A stretch of 64,000 nucleotides of DNA from contig NC_020830.1 of NCBI RefSeq assembly GCF_000152945.2, positions 2,738,501 through 2,802,500 on the forward strand. The letters run 5' to 3'. Below, in pieces: positions 56,053-64,000 of the stretch. The translations under genes were made by a program, and so were the position numbers. Positions within the stretch are counted from its first letter, which is position 1. Every line of letters starts with the position of its first letter. A model generated the notes under the pieces. That model was not told the origin of the DNA and ran no database searches. It saw nothing but the letters and a program-made list of their open reading frames with translations. The stretch comes from Polaribacter sp. MED152 (lineage in GTDB: Bacteria; Bacteroidota; Bacteroidia; Flavobacteriales; Flavobacteriaceae).

Positions 56053-57327
56053 ATGAAGAAATTATTTTTAGTTCTTTTTGCAATACTAATTGCCCAAAAT
56101 ATTTCAGCACAAACTAGCTACATTTTATGTGGAAAATTGGTAGATACCAAATCAGGTAAAATCTATAAAGAAAAAACTATTGTTGTTAAAGGCAATAAAA
56201 TTGCTGAGGTTAAAGACGGCTACATTATGCCTAAAAGCGCAAACTTAATAGATTTGCGAGATAATGTTGTGATGCCAGGTTTAATAGATATGCATGTGCA
56301 TTTAGAAATGGAGTATGATGATAAAACAAGAATTAATAAATACATTTTAGATGAGGCAGATGTTGCGTATAATTCTGTAAAATTTGCAGAAACTACCTTA
56401 AAAAATGGATTTACAACAGTTAGAGATTTAGGGGGTACAGGTGTAAATATTTCGCTTAGAAATGCCATCAACGCAGGTAAAATTCCTGGTCCTAGAGTTT
56501 TTACAGCAGGTAAATCTTTAGCTACAACTGGTGGCCATGCAGATCCTACAAATGGAAGTAGCAGAAAATTAATTGGTAATCCAGGGCCAAAAGAAGGTGT
56601 TGTAAACTCGGTTGAAGATGGTAGAAAGGCGGTTAGACAACGCTACAAAAATGGGGCTGATTGTATTAAAATTACTGCAACTGGAGGTGTTTTAAGTGTT
56701 GCTAAATCTGGAGATAATCCTCAATTTACTATAGAAGAAATTAAGGCAATTTGTGAAATGGCTAAAGATTATGGTATGCATGTGGCTGCGCATGCTCATG
56801 GAGATGAAGGTATGCAAAGAGCAATAATTGGAGGTGTAAAAACCATTGAACATGGTACTTATATGAGTGATGAAACTATGGATTTAATGAAAAAATACGA
56901 TGCTTATTTAGTACCTACAATTACTGCTGGAAAAGAAGTTGCAGAAAAAGCAAAAATAGCTGGATTTTATCCAGATATAGTAGTGCCAAAAGCATTAGCA
57001 GTTGGTCCACAAATTCAAGGTACATTTGGTAGAGCATATAAAAAAGGAGTAGGTATTGCATTTGGTACAGATGCAGGTGTTTTTAAACATGGAGTTAATG
57101 GTAAAGAATTTGGCTTTATGGTAGAGGCTGGTATGCCTGTTATGGAAACCCTTCAAGCAGCAACTATAACGAATGCAATGATTTTAAAAATGTCTGATGA
57201 AATTGGGCAGATTGATAAAGGCTTTTTTGCAGACATTATAGCAGTAAATGACGATCCAACAGAGAACATTGCAACTATGGAAAATGTAGTGTTTGTTATG
57301 AAAAACGGTATTGTATACAAACAATAA
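56053..57327 (+). CDS. Secreted metal-dependent amidohydrolase
   Basis: 424 aa, signal peptide ending in ISAQ (residue 20). Amidohydrolase superfamily with a binuclear-type site: HVH (His81, His83) in GLIDMHVHLE, a Lys in CIKITATGG that may be carboxylated, His in HVAAHAHGD, His in IEHGTYM, and Asp in FGTDAGVF. It resembles imidazolonepropionase-like and prolidase-like members that act on peptides or cyclic amides in the periplasm. The exact substrate is not clear. It stands alone, divergent from the SDR gene. Confidence 0.88.
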   Translation: MKKLFLVLFAILIAQNISAQTSYILCGKLVDTKSGKIYKEKTIVVKGNKIAEVKDGYIMPKSANLIDLRDNVVMPGLIDMHVHLEMEYDDKTRINKYILDEADVAYNSVKFAETTLKNGFTTVRDLGGTGVNISLRNAINAGKIPGPRVFTAGKSLATTGGHADPTNGSSRKLIGNPGPKEGVVNSVEDGRKAVRQRYKNGADCIKITATGGVLSVAKSGDNPQFTIEEIKAICEMAKDYGMHVAAHAHGDEGMQRAIIGGVKTIEHGTYMSDETMDLMKKYDAYLVPTITAGKEVAEKAKIAGFYPDIVVPKALAVGPQIQGTFGRAYKKGVGIAFGTDAGVFKHGVNGKEFGFMVEAGMPVMETLQAATITNAMILKMSDEIGQIDKGFFADIIAVNDDPTENIATMENVVFVMKNGIVYKQ

Positions 57328-57369
57328 GGTATTATTAGATAAATAATTAAATTTTTAATAATAAATATT

Positions 57370-57377
57370 TATCTTTG
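57370..57377 (+). promoter_or_regulatory. Candidate -7 box for small membrane protein gene
   Basis: TATCTTTG matches TAnnTTTG, 43 bases before the ATG at 57421. No TTTG lies at the expected distance upstream. Confidence 0.4.
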
Positions 57378-57420
57378 AGGTAATTAGCTGAGTCCCCCAA
57401 GAAGTATTTATTTTAATAAA

Positions 57421-57627
57421 ATGAATAGAAAATATTTAAACATTTTCTGGGCTTTACTAGGGATTATAATCATATTAAACGAATTCGTGATTGGTAAAAT
57501 CGAATTCGTGGCTTTGAGTAAGATAAATTTTGGGACTTGGATATTTATACTTCTGTGGTTTACTATAGCCATTAAAAATTTATACTCATACTTTTCTAGT
57601 AAAACTTCTATTACTACAAAGAAGTAA
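57421..57627 (+). CDS. Small two-helix membrane protein, unknown function
   Basis: 68 aa. Two predicted membrane helices: residues about 7-25 (IFWALLGIIIILNEFVI) and about 38-56 (FGTWIFILLWFTIAIKNLY), joined by a short loop, with a Ser/Thr/Lys tail. No known family is recognised. A possible promoter box lies upstream and the reading frame is clean, so it is likely real. It follows the amidohydrolase by 93 bases and faces a convergent lipoprotein gene. Confidence 0.6.
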   Translation: MNRKYLNIFWALLGIIIILNEFVIGKIEFVALSKINFGTWIFILLWFTIAIKNLYSYFSSKTSITTKK

Positions 57628-57659
57628 ATTTTCTTCCTTTAAAATAAAACATATTTAAT

Positions 57660-59162
57660 TTAAAAGATAATGTGCTGATAAGCACCTATTGCTGGGTTAG
57701 CGGTTCTATCTACACCTAATAAGTCTGATGTAAAAGGTGTGCTAATTGCATTATTAATGGCACTTGAATTCTCTCCAATGATAAAATCTTCATTTTGAGT
57801 ATTTCTAAAGTTAGAGGTATCATTTAAGATGATATTCTCATAATTTGCGTTGGTAAAATCCATTTCTTGATTACCATCAAAAGCATTGTTAGAATCATTA
57901 AATGAGATTAAACAGTTCTTAACGCTATAATTAAAAGTACTACCATCTACTTTATCTAAAAGAAATTCAATGTTGTTATTACCATCAAAAATACAATTGG
58001 TAAAATTGGCTGCATTTAAATCTCTGGTTGCTGTAACTTCATTTCCATTTGCATCAATAAAAACAAAAAAGTTGTTGACTAGCACAGCAGGTAATTGTCT
58101 AATTCCGTTATTCCAAAAATTTGCAAAAGTAGAATGTGTAAAATTGTAAGTACCACCAACAGTAGCTGCTAATGAAGCTTGTCCTGCAGAACCAACAACA
58201 ACATTGTAGGCTTCAATATTTGTTTCCCTTGCTAAAATACCAAAGTTTGAGTTATTGTATATTTCAGAGTTTTCTAATTTAAGAGTAGGTGTAGTGTTAG
58301 ATCCAATACTGTCTATTAAAATGCCTATGACTCCATTTCTAATTTGTGCATGTTTAATTTCATTGTTTTTACTTCCTGCACGCATCCAAATAGTTCCCCA
58401 TTGACCAGGAATTTTGCTAAAACTATTTTCTAATCGATCTCCTTGAAACGTTACTTTTTCATCTAGGGTTCCATTTACTCGCAAACTAGCTTCTTTATCT
58501 ATAATTAAGCCAGAATTTGCATGGAAATATATTTGTGAACCTGCGTTTATGGTAAGTGTTTTGTTAGCAGCAACAGCAGCATAACCGTAAATAACTGTAG
58601 GTTTTGTATTGTTAATTGTAAGCTCTGAATCTTCTAAAAATCTGCCTTTTATTGTAGTTGGTTGTCCATCAAGAGTTAAACTATCAATTTTCATGGTAAT
58701 AGGATCTTTACCAGGAAAAATAAAGTTGGCATCTTGCACTAAGGTTACCAAATCTACATCTTGCTGATTGGCTCCTGTATCAAACAAAATACGATCTGTA
58801 TATAAAGGATTTGTTATTGAGTTTGCATCAATAGTAGTTTCTACAAAAACAAAAATACTGTCTTCAGCAAGAATATCTATATTGTTAAATTCTTTACCAG
58901 GAATGCCATCTACATTTAATCTATAATTAGATGATGTACCATTTTCTAAAGCAATTCTAGGAATTGTAATTGCATTACCACCTCTATTGTAAACCTTTAA
59001 ATTATAAGTTGCAGAACCAATATTTGTAAATACAGTATCTAAAAATACAGTGTCTTTAGAAAACTCTAAACTTCCAAAGTTGGGTATTGTAGAAAAATCT
59101 TTTCTACAAGAGCTCATTGTAATTAAACCAACACAAATTAGTAAGGCAACTAAATAACGCAT
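57660..59162 (-). CDS. Lipoprotein with right-handed beta-helix repeats
   Basis: 500 aa. Signal peptide with lipobox TMSSC (Cys near residue 19). The first part (about 25-165) looks like an Ig-type domain (DTVFLDTVFTNIGSATYNLKVYNRGG). Residues about 190-460 show parallel beta-helix character with Asn-rich turns: TLTINAGSQIYFHANSGLIIDKEASLRVNGTL, NEIKHAQIRNGVIGILID, LKLENSEIYNNSNFGILARE. Such proteins bind or cut polysaccharides, but no catalytic set is clear. It follows the glutamine cyclotransferase by 44 bases and is probably in one operon with it. Confidence 0.82.
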   Translation of the reverse strand: MRYLVALLICVGLITMSSCRKDFSTIPNFGSLEFSKDTVFLDTVFTNIGSATYNLKVYNRGGNAITIPRIALENGTSSNYRLNVDGIPGKEFNNIDILAEDSIFVFVETTIDANSITNPLYTDRILFDTGANQQDVDLVTLVQDANFIFPGKDPITMKIDSLTLDGQPTTIKGRFLEDSELTINNTKPTVIYGYAAVAANKTLTINAGSQIYFHANSGLIIDKEASLRVNGTLDEKVTFQGDRLENSFSKIPGQWGTIWMRAGSKNNEIKHAQIRNGVIGILIDSIGSNTTPTLKLENSEIYNNSNFGILARETNIEAYNVVVGSAGQASLAATVGGTYNFTHSTFANFWNNGIRQLPAVLVNNFFVFIDANGNEVTATRDLNAANFTNCIFDGNNNIEFLLDKVDGSTFNYSVKNCLISFNDSNNAFDGNQEMDFTNANYENIILNDTSNFRNTQNEDFIIGENSSAINNAISTPFTSDLLGVDRTANPAIGAYQHIIF

Positions 59163-59206
59163 AAATCAGTTTTGTATAAAAATAGAACTTTTAAATGATT
59201 GATTTA

Positions 59207-60241
59207 TTATTTTTTAATCAATTTGATTTCAAATAAGTTGCCCCAGTTTTTTCCGGTTACAAATAATCTATCATTTTTGGCATCATAAGCAATACCATTT
59301 AATACTTCATCATCTTCCACAAGCTTTTGCGATTTTTTCATTTCAGCTTCTAAACCCTTAAGATTAATAAGTCCTTCTACTACACCATTTGCAGGATTGA
59401 TGATAGCTATAATAGGTTTTTGATAATAATTGGCATATATTTTACCATTAATTAACTCTAACTCATTTAGTTGGCTTAGAGCTCTATCATGGGTATAGGT
59501 TTGTAAAGCTCTCTTTTCTGCTTGGGTACTCTTATCTAAAAACCAAATTTTATTTGTACCATCAGATTTTATTAGTTCAGTTTCGTTTTGAGTAAGACCC
59601 CAACCTTCTTTACTTTGGTTGTATTTAAACTCACCTATTTGATCAAAACTATTTAAATCATACACAAAGCCTTTGTCATTTTGCCAAGTTAACCAGATGA
59701 TTTTATCACCTACAATTGTCATGCCTTCACCAAAGTATTTTTTATCTAAGTCTATTTTTTGTAAAACCTTACCAGATTTAATTTCTACTTTTCTTAAAGA
59801 TGATTGTCCTCTTCTTCCAGTAGTTTCATAAAGAAAACCATTATAATATTCTAATCCTTGAGTGTAGGCTTTTTTGTCATGAGGATAGGTGTTGATTATT
59901 TCATACCCATAGATCGTTGGTTCAATATTGGCATATACTTCAAACGAGTTATTTACCTTCTTAGTTTTACCTGGTATAAAAACTAAAGCAGAAACTTGAT
60001 GTTTTCCTAAACCAAAATCAGCAGTATTTATTTCTAAACTATTTCCATTTGCTGCAACTTCTTTACCATCTATAAAAAACTGAACCTTGTCTAAAGGTTT
60101 GTTATTTTCTTCTTCTAGATTAATAGTAATGTTTTTATCTAAAGTTGTTTTATTTTCTACCCTTAATTTTAATTTATAAGTATCATCACAACTTGTGAAT
60201 AATAAGATAATTAAAGAGGTAATAATGCTTAACTTTTTCAT
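59207..60241 (-). CDS. Glutaminyl-peptide cyclotransferase-like lipoprotein
   Basis: 344 aa. Signal peptide with lipobox LFTSC (Cys near residue 18). After an N-terminal ~110-residue Ig-like part comes the glutamine-cyclotransferase five-bladed propeller: YPHDKKAYTQGLEYYNGFLYETTGRRGQSSLRKV, YFGEGMTIVGDKIIWLTWQNDKGFVYD and EGWGLTQNETELIKSDGTNKIWFLD. The family turns N-terminal glutamine into pyroglutamate. In Bacteroidota many exported proteins begin with Gln after signal cleavage, including several in this window, and this may be the enzyme that caps them. Confidence 0.88.
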   Translation of the reverse strand: MKKLSIITSLIILLFTSCDDTYKLKLRVENKTTLDKNITINLEEENNKPLDKVQFFIDGKEVAANGNSLEINTADFGLGKHQVSALVFIPGKTKKVNNSFEVYANIEPTIYGYEIINTYPHDKKAYTQGLEYYNGFLYETTGRRGQSSLRKVEIKSGKVLQKIDLDKKYFGEGMTIVGDKIIWLTWQNDKGFVYDLNSFDQIGEFKYNQSKEGWGLTQNETELIKSDGTNKIWFLDKSTQAEKRALQTYTHDRALSQLNELELINGKIYANYYQKPIIAIINPANGVVEGLINLKGLEAEMKKSQKLVEDDEVLNGIAYDAKNDRLFVTGKNWGNLFEIKLIKK

Positions 60242-60343
60242 TTTTTATAAATTGTAATTCTTGCTTTAATCGTTTTTATGCACTTAATTTGCAAAGGTTT
60301 AATGGTAAATTGATAGGTCTCATAAATAAAAGTAATTTATTTA

Positions 60344-60373
60344 TTTGTATATTAAAAAATATCATTAAATTTG
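60344..60373 (+). promoter_or_regulatory. Promoter of rpmE2
   Basis: TTTG (60344-60347), an 18-nt spacer, then TAAATTTG (60366-60373). Both boxes are perfect; the spacer is one shorter than usual. The leader is about 90 nt long. Confidence 0.75.
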
Positions 60374-60387
60374 CATCCTCAAAATAG

Positions 60388-60434
60388 CAAAATCTGTTTT
60401 GATATTTAGAATAAAACTTTACCAACTTTATTCT
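60388..60434 (+). other. Two hairpins in the rpmE2 leader
   Basis: CAAAA-TCTG-TTTTG (60388-60401), then a perfect 8-bp stem AGAATAAA (60408-60415) with TTTATTCT (60427-60434) and an 11-nt loop. They lie between the promoter and the rpmE2 ATG, with 35 bases to spare. They could serve autoregulation by L31. Confidence 0.45.
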
Positions 60435-60469
60435 GCAAACATAACATTTAAGAATTAAAATATTATAAA

Positions 60470-60721
60470 ATGAAAAAAGGAATTCATCCAGAAAATTATA
60501 GAATGGTAGCTTTTAAAGACATGTCTAATGAAGATGTTTTTTTAACACGTTCTACTGTAGACACTAAAGAAACTTTAGAAGTTGATGGTGTTGAGTATCC
60601 TTTAGTAAAATTAGAGATCTCTAGAACATCTCACCCATTTTACACTGGTAAATCTAAACTTATTGATGCTGCAGGACGTATTGATAAATTTAAAAACAAA
60701 TACAAGAAATTCAAGAAGTAA
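60470..60721 (+). CDS. rpmE2: 50S ribosomal protein L31, type B (zinc-independent)
   Basis: 83 aa. Type B L31: [30 protein letters not shown] at the start, [37 protein letters not shown] at the end. There is no Cys at all, so the zinc-binding CxxC of type A is missing. L31 bridges the two subunits. It has its own promoter, a structured leader and a terminator, so it is one transcription unit. No zinc-regulator site can be recognised. Confidence 0.97.
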   Translation: MKKGIHPENYRMVAFKDMSNEDVFLTRSTVDTKETLEVDGVEYPLVKLEISRTSHPFYTGKSKLIDAAGRIDKFKNKYKKFKK

Positions 60722-60748
60722 GCTTTTTAGGATTTTTAAAAATATAGG

Positions 60749-60780
60749 AACTCCAACATTTAATTGTTGGAGTTTTTTTT
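60749..60780 (+). terminator. Terminator after rpmE2
   Basis: AACTCCAACA (60749-60758) pairs with TGTTGGAGTT (60765-60774) around a 6-nt loop, followed by T-run to 60780. Confidence 0.92.
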
Positions 60781-60871
60781 GTGCTCTAAAACATAAATTA
60801 TTAATCCACATCAGATTCGGGTTTCCTTTTAAGTTTGTAAAGTCTTATTTTTACTAATCTAAATTTTAGCC

Positions 60872-62392
60872 ATGAAAAAAACTATACTTACCACATTTGC
60901 ATTACTTACAATTTCTACTGGAATTCTATTGTATTATGTTAGAGAAGCAGGTAGTGTAATATTATTTTCTATTTGCTTGTTGTTATTCATTATGGCAATC
61001 TATGACTCTTTGCAGCGCAAACATTCGTTATTGAGGTCTTTTCCATTGGTAGCCAGATTACGTTGGGTTTTTGAGGAAGAAAGAGAAAAAATTAGACAAT
61101 ATTTTATTGAGAATGACTTAAATGGCACACCCTTAAGCAGAGAGCAAAGGAGTTTGGTATACCAAAGATCAAAAAAGCAAACAGAAACCATACCTTTTGG
61201 TACACAACATAATTTGTATAATGATGGTTACGAATTTGTAAAACATTCTTTATTTCCTAAAGATCATCATGATGTAACAGGAGATAGAATAGTTTATGGC
61301 TCAGATAAATGTTCGCAAAAATTAGAAACTTCAATTTTGGGAATATCAGCCATGTCTTTTGGCTCATTAAGCAAAAATGCAATTTTAGCTTTAAACCAAG
61401 GAGCAAAAATGGGCAATTTTACACACAATACAGGAGAAGGTGGTGTATCTCCTTATCATTTACAAGGTGGTGATTTGGTGTTTCAAGTAGGTACAGGTTA
61501 TTTTGGAGCAGGTAAAACCAATGATGAAGGAAAAAGAGTTTTTGATGCAGGCATCTTTAAAGAAAATGCATTAAAACCTGAGGTAAAAATGATAGAAATT
61601 AAATTATCTCAAGGAGCAAAACCTGGTCATGGAGGAATTTTACCAGCCAAGAAAAATACAAAAGAAATTGCAGAAATTCGTGTAGTAGAAGAGGGGACAG
61701 ATGTTTTATCTCCTCCTTCGCATTCAGCTTATTCAAATTTTGAAGAAATGGTTGCTTTTATTCAAGAGGTTAGAGATTTGTCTGGAGGTAAACCTGTAGG
61801 TATCAAATTGTGTGTAGGTAATAATGAAGAAATTGAAGAAATGATTAAAACGTTTTCTACACTTAATAATTACCCAGATTATATTGCTGTTGATGGTGGT
61901 GAAGGTGGTACAGGTGCAGCTCCTTTAGAATTTACAAATTATATGGGAACTCCGTTAATTGAAGGGTTGTTGTTTATTCATAAAGTACTTGAAAATAACA
62001 ACTTAAGAAAACAAATTAAAATTATTGCAAGTGGTAAGGCAATGAATGCTTTTGATGTTGTTCGTTTGTTAGCACTTGGAGCAGATGCAGTTGGTATGGC
62101 TCGTAGTTTTATGCTTAGTTTAGGCTGCATCCAAGCAAGGGAATGTAATATGGATACGTGTCCTGTTGGAGTTGCCACCCAAGATGAAGATTTGAATGAG
62201 GCCTTGGTAGTTGCTAAGAAAAATATAAGAGTAAAAAATTATCATAATGAAACTATAAAAGCCATAAAAGAAGTTGCAGGAGCAATGGGTATAGATAATT
62301 TAGGTAATCTAAATCCAACTCATATTTTTAGGAGAATGGAAGATGATAGTATTGTGAATTTAGAAAAAGTATATGAAAGACAATTGGTTTGA
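60872..62392 (+). CDS. Membrane-anchored FMN-binding glutamate-synthase-like protein
   Basis: 506 aa. Two N-terminal membrane helices (about residues 6-22 and 28-45) anchor a catalytic domain like the FMN/glutamate-forming part of glutamate synthase: ISAMSFGSLSKNAILALNQGAK, NTGEGGVSPYH, KLSQGAKPGHGG, DGGEGGTGAAP, and a C-x5-C-x4-C cluster (CIQARECNMDTCPVG) that in the family holds a [3Fe-4S] centre. No glutaminase domain is fused, so it is not a full GltB. Its last 20 bases overlap the next gene (YpdA). Confidence 0.9.
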   Translation: MKKTILTTFALLTISTGILLYYVREAGSVILFSICLLLFIMAIYDSLQRKHSLLRSFPLVARLRWVFEEEREKIRQYFIENDLNGTPLSREQRSLVYQRSKKQTETIPFGTQHNLYNDGYEFVKHSLFPKDHHDVTGDRIVYGSDKCSQKLETSILGISAMSFGSLSKNAILALNQGAKMGNFTHNTGEGGVSPYHLQGGDLVFQVGTGYFGAGKTNDEGKRVFDAGIFKENALKPEVKMIEIKLSQGAKPGHGGILPAKKNTKEIAEIRVVEEGTDVLSPPSHSAYSNFEEMVAFIQEVRDLSGGKPVGIKLCVGNNEEIEEMIKTFSTLNNYPDYIAVDGGEGGTGAAPLEFTNYMGTPLIEGLLFIHKVLENNNLRKQIKIIASGKAMNAFDVVRLLALGADAVGMARSFMLSLGCIQARECNMDTCPVGVATQDEDLNEALVVAKKNIRVKNYHNETIKAIKEVAGAMGIDNLGNLNPTHIFRRMEDDSIVNLEKVYERQLV

Positions 62393-63353
62393 TGTATTAA
62401 TTATTGGAGGAGGACCAATAGGAATTGCTTGTGGTTTAGAGGCTAAGAAAAAAGGTTTGTCATATGTAATTATTGAGAAAGGCCCAATTGTAAATTCACT
62501 CTACAATTATCCTGTAAACATGCAGTTTTTTTCATCATCAGAAAAGTTAGAAATTGATGATATTCCATTTATTAGTAAAGCAGCAAAACCAGATAGAGCA
62601 GAAGCTTTAGAGTATTATAGAAGGATAACTACATCTAATAATATAAATATTAATTTATTTGAAAAGGTAAATGCAGTAACTAAGAATTATTCTGATTTTA
62701 CGGTTATTACAACTAAAAATAAATACCAAGCCAAGCATATAATTGTAGCAACAGGTTTTTATGATTTACCCAAAAAACTTAAAATTGAGGGAGAAGATTT
62801 AAACAAAGTTTCTCATTATTACAAAGAGCCGCATTTTTATGCTGGTCAAAAGTTAGCAATTATTGGTGCAAGTAATTCAGCAATCGATGCAGCTTTAGAA
62901 TGTTATAGAAAAGGAGCTGAGGTTTCTTTAATAATTAGAGGATCTGAGGTTGGACAACGTGTAAAATATTGGGTTCGACCAGATATTATGAATCGAATAA
63001 ATGAAGGAAGTATTAAAGCTTATTTTAATGCTGAGGTTACAGAAATTCAAGAGCATTCAATAAAGGTAAACACTCCAGATGGTAATATTAAATTAGAAAA
63101 TGATTTTGTGTTAGCGCTTACAGGTTATCAGCCTAATTTTAAATTCTTAGTAAATATGGGAATCAAGCTTTCTGATGATGAGAAAAAAATCCCTGAGTAT
63201 GATAAAGAAACCATGCAAACCAATGTAAAAGGAATTTATTTAGCTGGAGTAATTTGTGGAGGAATGGAAACCCATAAATGGTTTATAGAAAACTCGAGAG
63301 TACATGCTAAAATGATAATTAAAAGTATTTTAAGTAAGGCTACTCTAGTTTAG
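62373..63353 (+). CDS. ypdA: YpdA-family FAD-dependent bacillithiol-disulfide reductase
   Basis: 326 aa. Thioredoxin-reductase-like flavoprotein with FAD motif IIGGGPIGIACG (near residue 9), NAD(P)H motif IIGASNSAIDA (near 168) and a second FAD motif ending in KGIYLAGVICGG. There is no CxxC redox pair, as expected for YpdA, which reduces bacillithiol disulfide by another Cys. The start ATG lies within the previous gene, 20 bases before its stop; no later Met could replace it. The methyltransferase gene begins directly at its stop. Confidence 0.88.
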   Translation: MKDNWFDVLIIGGGPIGIACGLEAKKKGLSYVIIEKGPIVNSLYNYPVNMQFFSSSEKLEIDDIPFISKAAKPDRAEALEYYRRITTSNNININLFEKVNAVTKNYSDFTVITTKNKYQAKHIIVATGFYDLPKKLKIEGEDLNKVSHYYKEPHFYAGQKLAIIGASNSAIDAALECYRKGAEVSLIIRGSEVGQRVKYWVRPDIMNRINEGSIKAYFNAEVTEIQEHSIKVNTPDGNIKLENDFVLALTGYQPNFKFLVNMGIKLSDDEKKIPEYDKETMQTNVKGIYLAGVICGGMETHKWFIENSRVHAKMIIKSILSKATLV

Positions 63354-64000
63354 ATGCAAGATTCTAAAAACAACCAAAAGAAAATACCTTGGCCAACCAA
63401 AAAGGCTATGGAGCAAATTTATGAGCAAAATCTTTGGGGAGGCAATTCCGAAACATACTATTCTGGTTCAGGTTCTCACGATTTGAAGATTGTAGTTCCT
63501 TATATTAACTGTGTTTTAGGTTTTTTAAAATCGCTACCAGAATCTGTATCAATTCTAGATTTAGGCTGTGGTGATTTTAACATAGGTCAACAAATTCTAC
63601 CATATGCAAAAAAATACATGGCAGTAGATATTGCCGAAAATGTAATCAATTATAACAAGTCAAAATTTATACAGGAAAATTTAGAGTTTTTATGTCTCGA
63701 TATTGCTAAGGATGCTTTGCCTAAAGCAGATGTTGTCATCATAAGGCAAGTTTTACAACATCTCTCAAATAAAGAAGTTAAAATGATTTTAAGTAAGTTG
63801 AATGCTTATAAATACATAGTACTAACAGAACACTTGCCATTAAACAATTTTGAGCCAAATAAAGATATCATCTCTGGTCAAGGAATCAGATTGAAAAAAC
63901 AAAGTGGATTATGCATAACAGAAGAACCTTTTAATTTTAAATGTGAAAAAGAATCAAAATTGCTGTCTATTGAATTAGGTGATAAAAAAGGCGTTATAAA
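63354..64000 (+). CDS. Class I SAM-dependent methyltransferase, cut by window edge
   Basis: About 215 residues visible; the frame is open to the end of the window. It begins MQDSKNNQKKIPWPTKKAME. The SAM-binding motif I is SILDLGCGDFNIG (near residue 63), motif II is the acidic MAVDIAEN, and the post-motif parts VVIIRQVLQHLSNKEV follow. The ATG comes immediately after the ypdA TAG, so the two are co-transcribed. Substrate unknown. The neighbour suggests a link with bacillithiol, whose N-methyl form is reported from related green sulfur bacteria. Confidence 0.82.
   Translation, partial: MQDSKNNQKKIPWPTKKAMEQIYEQNLWGGNSETYYSGSGSHDLKIVVPYINCVLGFLKSLPESVSILDLGCGDFNIGQQILPYAKKYMAVDIAENVINYNKSKFIQENLEFLCLDIAKDALPKADVVIIRQVLQHLSNKEVKMILSKLNAYKYIVLTEHLPLNNFEPNKDIISGQGIRLKKQSGLCITEEPFNFKCEKESKLLSIELGDKKGVI

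Overview
The window is a stretch of AT-rich chromosome from a member of the Bacteroidota, most likely a marine Flavobacteriaceae (Polaribacter/Tenacibaculum type). The evidence is a SusC/SusD pair, a type IX secretion C-terminal domain, MlaEF, CtlX, YpdA, many short SPII lipoproteins, and promoters of the Bacteroidota form TTTG-N19-TAnnTTTG. I see no insertion sequence, prophage, CRISPR array or rRNA. Both ends cut a gene: trkH on the left and a SAM methyltransferase on the right.

Layout. 1-3441: K+ uptake (trkH, trkA) and radC. 3471-8549: an envelope cluster with a deacetylase-like protein and a FemAB/GNAT-like transferase on +, converging on an asparagine-synthase-like protein and a Wzx-like flippase on -. 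8588-14766: a YjjG-type phosphatase, a lipoprotein/DUF5723/exported-protein trio, rarA, a rhomboid protease and rlmB. 14836-20421: a SusC-SusD-lipoprotein nutrient-uptake operon. 20764-22428: an Omp85-like outer-membrane protein.

22600-39965 is the ribosomal superoperon: str (rpsL, rpsG, fusA, rpsJ), S10 (rplC to rpsN), spc (rpsH to rpmJ, with secY and infA) and alpha (rpsM, rpsK, rpsD, rpoA, rplQ). It is split by two internal terminator/promoter junctions. At rpsJ-rplC the 19-nt promoter spacer coincides with the 3' arm of an 18-bp terminator. At rpsN-rpsH the -7 box is the loop of a terminator. The S10 leader also carries a 16-codon ORF whose stop codon lies in the 5' arm of a second terminator-like hairpin, which is the architecture of a leader-peptide attenuator. 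This is the most interesting thing I found.

40122-47354: central metabolism (carA, eno, gltA) and two pentein-fold enzymes (a DDAH/arginine-deiminase-like protein and CtlX) that could convert arginine to citrulline and then ornithine, separated by a FAS1 lipoprotein. 47358-55987: a PrsW-like protease, a T9SS cargo protein with a PafA-like phosphatase, mlaE-mlaF, tRNA-Lys(UUU), a CIA30 protein, a DUF389 membrane protein, a SprT-like protease and an SDR. 56053-60241: a secreted amidohydrolase, a small membrane protein and two lipoproteins. 60470-64000: rpmE2, then a tight operon of an FMN-dependent glutamate-synthase-like protein, YpdA and a methyltransferase, plausibly linked to bacillithiol-type thiol metabolism.

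Three ribosomal proteins here (L36, S14, L31) are all of the zinc-free type. All coordinates and motifs were read by eye. Family names come from motif recognition, not database searches.
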